The notes beneath the pieces were generated by a model. The model ran no database searches. It was not told the origin of the DNA and was given only the letters and a program-made list of their open reading frames with translations. Shown piece by piece: positions 10,458 through 20,168 of a stretch of DNA of 64,000 nucleotides. This DNA is from Yponomeuta sedellus (Eukaryota > Arthropoda > Insecta > Lepidoptera > Yponomeutidae): contig OW203726.1 of assembly GCA_934045075.1 (NCBI GenBank), positions 10,585,527-10,649,526 on the forward strand. The letters run 5' to 3'. Numbering within the stretch: the first letter of the stretch is position 1; each line of letters starts with the position of its first letter. Position numbers and translations under genes: made by a program.

Positions 10458-11046
10458 AAGTCATCATTCATCATTTCAGCCTATTGCAGTCCACTGCTGG
10501 ACATAAGCCTCCCCCAGGGTGCGCCACAAGACCCGATCTCCCGTTTTCGCCATCCAGTCACCACCAGCCACCTTTTTCAGGTCGTCGGTCCATCTGGCCG
10601 GAGGGCGTCCTACACTACGCTTGCCGAGTCGTGGTCTCCATTCGAGAACCCGTCTGCTCCAACGATCATCGGTTCTGCGACAGATGTGACCAGCCCACTG
10701 CCACTTCAGCCTGCTACACTTCTGAACTACGTCAGTGACTTTGGTTTTTTGTCGGATGATCTCGTTCCGGACTTTGTCCCTTAACGAGATTCCGAGCATA
10801 CACCTTTCCATAGCTCGCTGAGTGACATGCAATCGGTGGGCTAGTTTCACTGTCAGGTTCCACGTCTCGGCTCCGTATGTCATGACCGGCAGGACGCATT
10901 GATTGAATACCTTGGTCTTCAGGCATTGTGGCAAGGATGACTCGAAGATGTGACGCAACTTTCCAAACGCTGCCCAGCCAAGCTGCACTCTTCTGGTGAT
11001 TTCACCCTCCAAGTTGTCTCTACCCAGCTGGTGATTACTCAACTAT
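10458..11046 (-). pseudogene. RTE-type LINE (RTE-2), 5'-truncated, C-terminal ORF
   Basis: The minus strand is open from 11042 down to 10476 (188 codons). It encodes the C-terminal part of a LINE endonuclease/reverse-transcriptase polyprotein, downstream of the catalytic fingers and palm. Landmarks are VMTYGAETW early, HICRRTDDRW in the middle, and GRPPARWTDDL followed by the terminal YVQQWTAIG. That ending is characteristic of RTE-type ORFs, as known from the family. A short 3' UTR follows. The endonuclease and the catalytic FADD box are absent through 5' truncation. The copy is inserted in the head of an S5 SINE, with 'ctcaagt' on one side and 'ttcaagt' on the other as a probable decayed target duplication. 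Confidence 0.8.
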
Positions 11047-11110
11047 AAGTGATTCAAGTGATTGATTCCAATCACTCGGTTCGCCTAGGCCACGAGCGCT
11101 TCCCTACGCC
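11047..11110 (-). mobile_element. S5 SINE, 5' end, resumed after LINE insertion
   Basis: It reads 'gtgattgattccaatcactc' and 'cctaggccacgagcgctt', the 5' end of S5 seen intact at 51.6-51.7 kb. Together with 10131-10457 it makes one interrupted element. Confidence 0.8.
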
Positions 11111-11216
11111 ACAACATAATAATAACATATTTTCCAAAAATGTGTTTTCTTTCATTGATTTCGGGTTCCTTAGTTCAACTCAGACTTGACCAGATTTTGT
11201 TATTTACCACTGCACT

Positions 11217-11284
11217 ACAGAGTATGCACTCTTTGTGTTTAGGTTTTAATACAGAGTATGCACTCTTTGGCCGTAGATTTTAAT
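11217..11284 (+). repeat. Tandem duplication, 34-bp period
   Basis: Two adjacent units both start 'acagagtatgcactctttg' and end 'attttaat' or 'gttttaat'. The middle has diverged. Confidence 0.75.
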
Positions 11285-11502
11285 TTCTTAAACAAAAAAA
11301 ATGTTAAGAAACTAAATCTCTTGTAGAGCGAACTTCATATTTTTACTTTCCCGTACTTTCTCTTTAGTTTTGTATATTTTATAGCATTCCGCCACTTAAC
11401 TACTCTAATAAAATAATTAGTTATCTATCATACTTCAAGACATTAAGACAGATGGATAGACGTAGGGAACACAGCAGACTTAAGTTGGTATCCTTTAGAT
11501 AT

Positions 11503-11608
11503 GGAAACGTAAAAATCTTGCACGGATAGACAGAGGTCGCGGGTTCGAATCCCGGCATGGGTGGAATTTTTAGCCTCTAAATAGGTTTTTAAAACGTAAA
11601 AATTGTGT
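11503..11608 (+). mobile_element. Short T1 SINE copy with target duplication
   Basis: It contains the tRNA-like head from the anticodon arm ('gcacggatagacagagg'), the B box 'gggttcgaatcc', then 'tagcctctaaataggttttt', and stops there. A 12-bp direct repeat (aaacgtaaaaat) flanks it. This copy lacks the A-rich tail and the 150-bp leader seen in the multimeric copies. Confidence 0.75.
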
Positions 11609-12616
11609 CTGGAACTTCGTTTGCGCGTTTGAAAAAAAAGTATTTCACTCAATTCAGTTAAGCCAATGGTTAAGCTTATTTGCCTGATTAACAACCAAAC
11701 ATACAAACTTTCACAATTATTTCTAATAAACAATCATAGTGGTGAAAAATATTTTATTTTCTGGACACCAAGGTAATCACAAATAATTGCGTCACTTTTG
11801 CTTTGAATAAAACTTTCGCAAATATCATATTGAATAAATGCCTTTCATTTTCATTCAATGTTGAGATAGAAACGAAATTAGGTTCGCAACGTTGCGTTAC
11901 AAATTCCAGCGCTCTGAGTCAGCAAGAAAAGACTGCCAAACTTTTCTTAAACTCCGCCTTCAGCTGCAGCTGAATTTGAAATTATTATCCTGTAACTTAA
12001 TTCAGAGCCTCCGGCACCAGGAGCGATATAGCAGGATCAGAGTGCTCCGATTTAAATTTCAAATCTCTTGATCTTTGCACTTTAAACAACGGAAACTTTC
12101 CAGGGCGAGGCCGTTCCTTCCACGCAGTCGATCATAGAACGAAAGAAGTGCACAAACAATTAGCGCGAGACTTTAGTAAAACATAAAAAGTATCGGAAGC
12201 GTGTGACGACGATCTTCAATTTGCGGTAACGAACTAGATGTCGTTTCAGATGTCATTCCATTAAGACCCGGCCGCTAATGGCCCGGCCGATATGGCTCGT
12301 CGACACACATTTCTCCCGTCGCGTCGTTTTTCTCTACGCACGAAATATAGTCCCCGCCGACAAGAACGGTAACAAGCTCAAAGATTTTGTGCAGGGAATT
12401 GTCAACGACTATGTTCAGACAATCCTTCGGGAGGATACACTTTGATACACGATTTGACGAAATTTTCGAATGCGCCGGATGCGGGGAGCAATGTTTCGGT
12501 CTAGGCGTAGATATTTAATAATTGAGTGCTTTGTTCTTCACAAAGAGCAGTTCGAACAATTATTTAACTTGAACAAAGTGTATACGCGAAGCGATTCGAT
12601 CCCTTTTCGAAAAATC
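11609..12616. other. No gene recognised
   Basis: Mixed composition, GC-richer than the surroundings near 12000-12450, with no credible open frame. It could be ancient unique DNA. Confidence 0.4.
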
Positions 12617-12619
12617 TAA

Positions 12620-13019
12620 AGGCCTGCGCAGACGAGGGACTATCCCCCGAGTACTTTTTTTCCGTCGATATAGATCTGTTATAAATTGTATCGAATAACG
12701 CACACGAAGGACTAAAAGTACCCCGTACAAAATGTCCCTCAAGTTACCGAGGATGTCAAGATACCGGTGTGGGCAAAAGTTCGGTGTTTTCTTTTAAAAC
12801 ACCTTTTCTTTTTCAACTTCATGTAAATTACAACACAATGTAATCTCAGAATATTTGCTTCCATAGCGTACGCTTCACTCGATTTCTGGGGAACAAATGA
12901 CCGCACTCCGTAAGCGTTGCGTCCGCGACAAGTACTCGCAGGACATTTTTTACTATTCAGAGACTTTTTTCCCTTGGGGACAAAAGTCTGAATTGTAACA
13001 ACCTCGTCTGCGCAGGCCT
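12620..13019. mobile_element. 400-bp TIR element with TAA target duplication
   Basis: It starts AGGCCTGCGCAGACGAGG and ends with the exact reverse complement. TAA sits directly outside on both sides (12617-12619 and 13020-13022). A 3-bp TAA duplication suggests the PIF/Harbinger superfamily. No transposase frame is present, so it would be a non-autonomous MITE. Confidence 0.8.
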
Positions 13020-13162
13020 TAACTGACTCACGAATTTACTCGTTGATATTACGCACGTACGTGGAATGTAAATTGTATTTCATATATAAGTAGTCAGAGA
13101 AAAATATCGGACATCTTTAGTATACTCGGGTTATTTAAGGTATAATTTAAGATGCCACAGAA

Positions 13163-13236
13163 ATGGCCGCCAATTGTACTCTGTATTTAATTTCTTTTTA
13201 TCATGCTGTACAAAAAAGAATATTCTTATACGTTGT
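13163..13236 (+). mobile_element. CR1-type LINE 3' UTR fragment
   Basis: It matches the CR block ('atggccgccaattgtact') and ends 'aaagaatattcttata', the 3' end shown in full at 14.8-14.94 kb. Confidence 0.6.
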
Positions 13237-13671
13237 AAGACCTGTGCCTCGGAAAGAGATTACTCGCCATGAGTTTAGAATACCAATATTTTTTATTTGG
13301 CATTACAGAGAATTATATGAGATATTGATATATTAACAATAAACTATTATACAATAAAAATAATGAAATATAAAATTGTTTACTCACAACAAATTCTTGA
13401 TTAAATATTAATAAAAACTGGTTTGGTTTTCTAGTTGATATTAACTCACAACATCATGCTATACACCATGATATAAAAAGTAAGATAAGCTACAACAAAA
13501 AAAGGTTATGTACTTTAATATACTTAAGTAATTATCATTTTCCTAGTTTGATTATTGTTATGTAATATCCCTTGATATGCTTAGCAATGAATTGAGAAAA
13601 ATCATTTTTTTTATCTTACGTCTACACTGTGATAAAAGTACCTACATCATCATCATCATTATTATGGGTAT
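13237..13671. other. No gene recognised; AT-rich spacer
   Basis: Very AT-rich with no open frame of note. It ends in a short (CAT)n run before the next SINE. Confidence 0.45.
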
Positions 13672-13680
13672 ATACAGCAT

Positions 13681-14048
13681 ATGAGCGCTTGTGCCCTAGT
13701 CAGACCGAGTGATTAGAATCAGTTAAGCAACTACAGGCGCGGTTAGGTGCTGGATGGGTGACCGTCCTGAGACTCTAGTTCCATGAATGAGTGGCATTTT
13801 TTCCGAGCGTTTCCGTGCTTCGCAAGACACGTTAAGCCGTTGGTGCCGGCTGTCATGTAATGGCAGTCGTTAAGCCATGTCAGAGGCCTCATGGGTGGCT
13901 TGGTAGCTACTCACAGTAAGGTCCGCCACTGCCTTGCAATCTTCCACTAACCCGGACTGGGCCCCCGTGGTGGAGTAAGGCCTAACCTTCCTGAGATGCA
14001 GGAAGAGACCCGTGCCCCAGCAGTGGGGACATACAAGGGTTGATATCG
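13681..14048 (+). mobile_element. Full-length 5S rRNA-derived SINE (S5), 368 bp
   Basis: The head contains 5S-gene internal promoter motifs: 'gttaagcaac' (13722-13731) corresponds to the 5S A box and GGATGGGTGACCG (13752-13764) to the 5S C box. Their start-to-start distance is 30 nt, as in animal 5S genes, with 'ggcgcggttag' between them. The body has 'taatggcagtcgttaagcc', then 'gggcccccgtggtgg', then a pyrimidine/purine hairpin-like 'gtgccccagcagtggggac', ending 'gggttgatatcg'. A 9-bp target duplication (atacagcat) flanks it. Such 5S-headed elements are classed as SINE3. Transcription would be by Pol III. Confidence 0.85.
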
Positions 14049-14227
14049 ATACAGCATGATGTATTTTCTTATGTTGAAGTCAGTTATGTGATTTCTCTGT
14101 TGATTGATATATCTTTGCACGTGTTGTATGGGGCGTTTAATCAATGTCAAACCTGAGCCCCTAATGGAAAACTCTAGCTTAAAAATACTTGACGCTCCCC
14201 GCTGACGCAGTTGTCGGATTATTTAGA

Positions 14228-14274
14228 TTAATTGCTTTCCAATGATTGCTCTTCATTCATTGGAAAGCAATTAA
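14228..14274. repeat. Perfect 18-bp-arm hairpin
   Basis: The arm 'ttaattgctttccaatga' (14228-14245) is exactly complemented at 14257-14274, with an 11-nt loop. No repeat family was assigned. Confidence 0.8.
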
Positions 14275-14398
14275 TTATTGCTTTCTAAATACTTATCTTT
14301 GTCATGACTTATTAGATGTATATTTTTCGTTGGTATATTTTTCGTTAATCCCGACTTTTTACCGATTTTGTTTTTATTTTTATTATTCATGTATGTGT

Positions 14399-14767
14399 TG
14401 AATAGCTCGAAGCCCTGGCTGCCTGAGTGATCTTAAACAATCACGAAGGTTAAGCAACATAGTGCACGTTCTGTGCATCGATGGGTGACCGTCTATGACC
14501 AACGCTAGTGGAATTTTTCCGAGCGTTTCCGTGCTTCGCAAGGCACGTTAAGCCGTTGGTGCCGGCTGTCATGTAATGGCAGTCGTTAAGCCGTGTCATA
14601 GGCCTTATGGGTGGCTTGATAACTTCTGACAGTAAGGCCCGCCACTGCCTTGCAATCTTCCACCAACCCGGACTTGGCCCCCGTGCTGGAGTACGGCCTA
14701 TACCTTCCTTAGGGAACATGGGCACGGGTCTCGTGCCCCTCGGTGGGGACATAATAGGTTGATGATG
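14399..14767 (+). mobile_element. Full-length S5 SINE, 369 bp
   Basis: It has the same head-body-tail order as the copy at 13.68 kb. The 5S-like motifs are at 14449-14458 ('gttaagcaac') and 14480-14491 (GATGGGTGACCG). It ends in 'ggttgatgatg'. A 10-bp target duplication (atgtatgtgt) is present at 14389-14398 and 14768-14777. Confidence 0.85.
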
Positions 14768-14805
14768 ATGTATGTGTATTAAATATAAAAATATCAATTT
14801 TAACT

Positions 14806-14943
14806 TTGTTTAATTGGAAGAAAAAAGAAATTGTCTGGAAGAAATTGCTTTTAGCAATAAGGCCGCCAATTGTACTTTGTATCATTACATGTTTTATAAT
14901 ATGTGCTCTGGTGTACAATAAAGAATATTCTTATCTTATCTTA
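14806..14943 (+). mobile_element. CR1-type LINE 3' end
   Basis: It reads 'attgcttttagcaataagg', then 'ccgccaattgtactttgtat', then 'gtacaataaagaatattctt', ending in a (CTTAT)n tail. The same 3' UTR follows the CR1-type ORF on the minus strand at 40.57-40.88 kb, which assigns it to that LINE. Confidence 0.75.
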
Positions 14944-15295
14944 ATCACACAGATTAATTTACATACTAACAACATATATATTATATAATATTTATCACTA
15001 TGTTCTGTGATATTTATGATCAGTATGCAAATTAATGTTAATATCAATAGACCAATATAAATATGATTATAATTTAGATGATTACTAAGTAAAATGTTTA
15101 ATCCATCTTCGTGTTTAATCCAACTTCCCTTGGAAGACTTTAATAATCTATGAGCGAGGATTAAACGAGATTTTCTTAATACCACCCTTGAGACATGAAA
15201 ATGTACAACTTTAGCAACCTACGTACAATAAATTTAAATTGCAAGCCGTTCAGAAATACAAAACTTCCATTTGATTATTTTTGTAGCATAGCATT
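14944..15295. other. No gene recognised
   Basis: AT-rich, with no frame that resembles a protein. Confidence 0.45.
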
Positions 15296-15540
15296 GGCCT
15301 TTTGCATCTACGTAATGAGATGATTTATACAGCCTTCAGTGGCATCACTCACACTAGATGGGTGAAGGGACCACTCGAATGCTGTAGTGCCTGGGACATG
15401 GTTTTATAGACGGTGTAGGCTTGCCCAGCACCTATACCATCCTGACAGCTTATTCGGCCTAACCCACAGGAAAGACTAGTCAATACGTGCGAAGCCAACC
15501 AAGCCGCGGGTTTCCTCACAATGTAGGTAAGTCTACAATC
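15296..15540 (-). mobile_element. SINE T4b, head missing
   Basis: In reverse it contains the whole T4b 3' half ('agtgtgagtgatgccac', 'ccatgtcccaggcac', 'gactagtctttcc') and part of the core ('tgtgaggaaaccc'). The tRNA head is lost. Confidence 0.7.
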
Positions 15541-15547
15541 AGTAAAT

Positions 15548-15705
15548 CAGCCTCCCCCAAGGCAAGCCGCCTTTATCTGTCCTCGGCCATCCTTAGCCAG
15601 CCGCAATGCCATCAATCTGCCTAAAATCCTTGCTCCAGCGAGCTGGTGGGTCCCCGTCCTACCCTGCGTTTGTTCCGTTCTTGGTCTCTACTCGAGAACC
15701 ATTAT
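15548..15705 (-). pseudogene. RTE-type LINE C-terminal fragment, degraded
   Basis: The minus strand reads DPPARWSKDF followed by GWPRTDKGG in one frame with stops. It is a decayed version of the GRPPARWTDDL...DR block of RTE-type ORFs. It is abutted by SINE T4b. Confidence 0.5.
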
Positions 15706-15848
15706 ATCCTCAACTTGCTAATAATATAAGCTATGTTCAGGACTTCAGCAAAGTTCTGGCCGAATGGCGCGTCATCGCGGCTCGCTGGCCAGCTTAGTCT
15801 TTTTATAGGAAAAGGAAAACGATTTTCTTTTGACTTTTTTCACTTCTA

Positions 15849-17004
15849 TTTATTCATTCATTCATTCATTCATTCATTCATTCATTCATTCATTCATTCA
15901 TTCATTCATTCATTCATTCATTCATTCATTCATTCATTCATTCATTCATTCATTCATTCATTCATTCATTCATTCATTCATTCATTCATTCATTCATTCA
16001 TTCATTCATTCATTCATTCATTCATTCATTCATTCATTCATTCATTCATTCATTCATTCATTCATTCATTCATTCATTCATTCATTCATTCATTCATTCA
16101 TTCATTCATTCATTCATTCATTCATTCATTCATTCATTCATTCATTCATTCATTCATTCATTCATTCATTCATTCATTCATTCATTCATTCATTCATTCA
16201 TTCATTCATTCATTCATTCATTCATTCATTCATTCATTCATTCATTCATTCATTCATTCATTCATTCATTCATTCATTCATTCATTCATTCATTCATTCA
16301 TTCATTCATTCATTCATTCATTCATTCATTCATTCATTCATTCATTCATTCATTCATTCATTCATTCATTCATTCATTCATTCATTCATTCATTCATTCA
16401 TTCATTCATTCATTCATTCATTCATTCATTCATTCATTCATTCATTCATTCATTCATTCATTCATTCATTCATTCATTCATTCATTCATTCATTCATTCA
16501 TTCATTCATTCATTCATTCATTCATTCATTCATTCATTCATTCATTCATTCATTCATTCATTCATTCATTCATTCATTCATTCATTCATTCATTCATTCA
16601 TTCATTCATTCATTCATTCATTCATTCATTCATTCATTCATTCATTCATTCATTCATTCATTCATTCATTCATTCATTCATTCATTCATTCATTCATTCA
16701 TTCATTCATTCATTCATTCATTCATTCATTCATTCATTCATTCATTCATTCATTCATTCATTCATTCATTCATTCATTCATTCATTCATTCATTCATTCA
16801 TTCATTCATTCATTCATTCATTCATTCATTCATTCATTCATTCATTCATTCATTCATTCATTCATTCATTCATTCATTCATTCATTCATTCATTCATTCA
16901 TTCATTCATTCATTCATTCATTCATTCATTCATTCATTCATTCATTCATTCATTCATTCATTCATTCATTCATTCATTCATTCATTCATTCATTCATTCA
17001 TTCA
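15849..17004. repeat. (ATTC)n microsatellite, about 289 uninterrupted copies
   Basis: A perfect tetranucleotide tract of about 1,155 bp with no interruption seen. It reads as a long artificial SFIH repeat in all three frames, which is not a gene. It passes without a break into a TTCG/TTTG variant. Confidence 0.97.
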
Positions 17005-17047
17005 TTTGTTCGTTCGTTTGTTCGTTCGTTCGTTCGTTCGTTCGTTC
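17005..17047. repeat. (TTCG)n variant end of the microsatellite
   Basis: Phase-continuous with the ATTC tract, with CA changed to CG and one TTTG unit. The LTR element starts directly after it. Confidence 0.9.
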
Positions 17048-17105
17048 GTTATAAACTACTTTACTACTAAGATTTTGCTAACGCCAGCATTTTGTATTCC
17101 ATTTA
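17048..17105 (+). repeat. 5' LTR, partial
   Basis: Only about 57 bp match the 3' LTR. After 'ttgtattccattta' the two diverge completely, so the 5' LTR has lost or replaced its 3' two-thirds. One terminal base is also missing compared with the 3' LTR start (TGTTATAAAC). Confidence 0.7.
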
Positions 17106-17892
17106 TATGGGATGCCAGAAGGACAATCTTGCTTCGCGTGAGATCTGGCATCTAAAAGAACTCGTGGTCCCTGTCGCATCAAGAAAGGTCTTGTTTAAAG
17201 TGAAAATTCAGTGCCGTGTTGCCCGACGTTAAGTCTCCGCCCTTGCGCGCAGCCCGCAGCATCATCGGTCCAGTTGGTCGACAATAAGTCTCTGCTCTCG
17301 AGCGTGAGCCTGCGCTGACATCACAACATCCTGGTCGACGGTCAGTCTCCGTGTTCTACGCGAGCCCGCATCAGAAAAAAGACAAGACTCCACCATTACC
17401 CACCATCGGTTCATCGGGTTGACTCACCTTCAATTCTTCATACAACTCTTCTATAAATTCATCAGCACCAGTTTCGCAAACTGCGCTAAGTGAATTCGCG
17501 AGGTTTTTTCCGTAGAAATACGACGCTCCTGTGTCGCCGGACACTCGACGCTACCTACTGTACCTGCAATTGCGTCATCGCTGCAACGTGACTGCCTACT
17601 GCACTTTTAGTACTTTGGGTCACAATCATCTTGTCACAGTCATCAATCCACATTCCTGGATTTTCCAAGATGTTCCTGGTTGCTGTTCTCCTGTGAGTTG
17701 TTTCGTTTCACTTTTAATTTCACTGTTCTTCAGTTTTGTGAACTTATTGTGTTTGTCTGTCGGCGGCGAACATTTTACATTGATACAATACAAATATTAT
17801 TTTTACACGTTTTATATACTTTTACAAATTGATTTTACTTTATAATTGTGTTTGTCGTATATCCTGTTGCTCTGAGTTTTTAAATTTCATTC
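17106..17892 (+). other. Leader of the LTR element
   Basis: GC-richer than the surroundings. It holds imperfect repeats of the type 'aagtctccg' or 'cagtctccg' with 'gcgagcccgc'. A primer-binding site beginning TGG may lie at 'tggtccctgtcgc' near 17164, but this is unproven. Confidence 0.4.
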
Positions 17893-18850
17893 ATGGTTAA
17901 TCCTAAAACTAAGAAGGAGGAATCCGTAGAGGCAGCCTCCGACGTCGAGACCTCGGATAACGCTTCTTCCAGCGTGGAATCACAATCAAAAGCGAAGGTC
18001 CCTAAGAAAAAAATGGCCACTATTACGCTTTCAGTTTTAACAAAGTCCGACCTTACAGTGGGGACCGCGAAAGCCTGCCCGCCTTTTTAACCAATTGCGA
18101 GAATGCAATTAATCTCGCTACTCCCGAACAACAGGATGTACTAATAAAATATATTGTCTCACAGCTTGAAGGCAAGGCGCAACTTGCATGTTGTTTGAAA
18201 CAATTCGGAAGCTGGAGCGATTTGAAAGCTTTTTTGAAAAGCACTTTTGGTGAAAAGAAACACTCCATGCATTTATTAGTAGATTTACAAAATTGCCGCC
18301 AAAAAGCCAACGAGAGTGTGACGCAATATTCCTTGCGAATAGAGTGTTTGTGTGTGAGTTGTGTTTAACGAGACTCCAATCTGACATCCATTACAGCTGT
18401 GTTGAACAAAAAGAGCTAGTAGGTAGACTTGCCGCGATGGAAGATTTGGCCCTTAACACCTTTATGTTAGGGATGAATAACAAATTTGCGCATATAGTCA
18501 GATGCCGTAACCCTAAAACTCTGTCTGAAGCTATCACACATGCAATTGAAGAGGAGAAGATCTTCCATCTTTCTCGGATGTCTCAACGAGCATCTTTACA
18601 GTGCTCTTTCTGCCATCAAAACGGTCATGCCGTGTCCGATTGTTTTAAAAAGAAAAAGCAATCTATTGAAGGTCATCGCGTTCACGTGATTAACTCCCCT
18701 CCGTCTCAGAATAGGCCTTCTGCCTCTAAATTTGACAAAAATAAAAGTTGTGCCTATTGCAAAAAGTTTGGGCACCTTATCACTGAGTGTTTCCCTAAGG
18801 CTAGTGTTCACACTGTTACAACACACTCAGAGGAAACCGATTTAAACTAA
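17893..18850 (+). pseudogene. Gag with two CCHC zinc knuckles, two frameshifts
   Basis: The polypeptide is spread over three frames: 17893-18090, then about 18066-18367, then about 18340-18850. So at least two indels break it. The first part is a lysine/serine-rich N-terminus. The middle part carries the Gypsy-type capsid block FGEKKHSMHLLVDLQNCRQ followed by ESVTQYSLRIE. The end carries two CX2CX4HX4C knuckles (18602-18643 and 18749-18790), which bind nucleic acid during packaging. The capsid block plus double knuckle supports Ty3/Gypsy over BEL or Copia. Broken, hence non-functional as it stands. Confidence 0.8.
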
Positions 18851-19460
18851 AATCGGTTCCGGTTCCGTGTCTGCCGGGACCCTCTTCCCCCTTTTTAAAA
18901 GACACGTTTTCTAACATATATGCGCCTTTACTCCCTGAGTTTCCGCCCACGGCCAGTTTCGCTTACCCTTCATTCCAAAAGGAATTTATTCCTAAGGCTA
19001 GCTCAAAAAAATCTAACGCTAAGTCTTTACTCGCTACAGAGTTTCTCCCCAAGACTAGCTCTACTACTGCGCCTTTAGTCAAAAATGAGTTTATTCCCAA
19101 GGCCAGTTCTAATACTATCAGTGAGTCAACGAATCACTCCCCTCAAGGTAACTTGAGTTTTTCGGGGCCACCCCCTAGAGATTCTACATGTGAAGAAAGC
19201 ACAGTTTACACTGTTCTTAATCTCAACTCTAGGTTTTCGCTTCCTCACGTGTTTTTACAGACGTGCTTCAATTTCCATCGTGAAATTCTCAAGTTTACAA
19301 AAGCATCCCGAACTGGGACCTCAAACTATTAAAATTAAAGGTCTTAATGAAGATGATTCTCATGTAGTCTCTCGGGTCCCTTAACCTTGTCCTATCCTAC
19401 CGATTTTCCGAACAAAATGTAGTAGCGCTGAACTTCAATGTCCACGCGATTAGCGACTCT
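18851..19460 (+). pseudogene. Gag-protease linker with a repeated EF(I/L)PKxSS motif, and decayed protease N-part
   Basis: In one frame, which is -1 relative to the end of gag, a short motif recurs at 18937, 18982, 19039 and 19087: EFPPTAS, EFIPKASS, EFLPKTSS, EFIPKASS. A related form ends gag itself. The protease N-part follows in several broken frames. At the place of the catalytic Asp-Thr/Ser-Gly the readable frame shows RRAS, so the active site is destroyed. Confidence 0.6.
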
Positions 19461-20168
19461 GTGCGCTTGCCATTCGACGGCATTATCGGTAGCGATTTCC
19501 TTGACTACTTTAAAATGGATTTATGTTCAGTCCAAAACAAGATGAATGATTATACACTATCAGGTACAGGATTACTATCCCTTGAAAAAGAATGTATACT
19601 AGCATACTTTCAGACCTTGCAGCTTTCAAGTACTCATGTTTTCACATCAACCCTTCCTGAACAACTGTCTATTGATTTTGATATAACTGAAGATGAATGC
19701 TGTAATCGTAAAATTATTAATAACACTATTGATAAGCTAGTTCCTATACACTTATCTCATGTTAATTTAGAGTCATTAAATGTGGTATCCCATAAATTGG
19801 ATTATTTGGAAAATCAGATAAACCAGGCACAAAGCCAATCTCACCTTATCAAATATGGATCTTATTACTCAACCGCTACTTATATTATTGTGGTTGTTAT
19901 TTTCGGGTATGCCGCTTATAAGACTTATAAAAAATGTTTTACTACTACTAATCGTAATACTTCCTGTTGCATTCAGATCTTTAACCAGTGTTTTAATAAG
20001 AAAATTAAAAAGGATCAAAATAAAATTAATAATTCAATTGAATTAATTGACTGCAGTGAAAATGAAGAATGCGATGAGAAGTCTGTCAAGAGCCTTCCAG
20101 AGGTTCTTACTAGTGATAAGAAAATAGCATTTCAGAGATCATCCTCTAGAAATATTTGTAACTTTTAA
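19461..20168 (+). pseudogene. In-frame join of protease C-terminus to env-like C-terminus
   Basis: One open frame of 235 codons begins with the protease C-terminal motif DGIIGSDFL. It continues without reverse transcriptase into a region with cysteines and a heptad-like stretch, then a hydrophobic segment of about 17 residues (TATYIIVVVIFGYAAY, about 19875-19925). A basic, cysteine-containing cytoplasmic tail ends it. A membrane anchor close to the C-terminus of the last ORF is typical of errantivirus envelope proteins. That assignment is from general architecture, not a close match. The join indicates a large internal deletion that kept the frame, or a chimeric copy. It lacks the surface subunit and any polymerase, so it is a fossil. 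Confidence 0.6.

Noticed and set aside
10017..10738. Long plus-strand frames (up to 195 codons)
   Set aside because: Antisense or across S5 SINE and the reverse-oriented RTE-2 ORF; composition follows those repeats.
13700..13770. 5S rRNA gene
   Set aside because: Only the internal promoter region resembles 5S; the rest is SINE body, repeated many times with target duplications.
15733..17155. Open frames of about 440 codons made of SFIH repeats
   Set aside because: They are translations of a perfect tetranucleotide microsatellite, open in all three plus frames; no independent coding evidence.
18053..18387. Minus-strand frames of 85-89 codons over gag
   Set aside because: They are antisense to the recognisable gag segment and match nothing.
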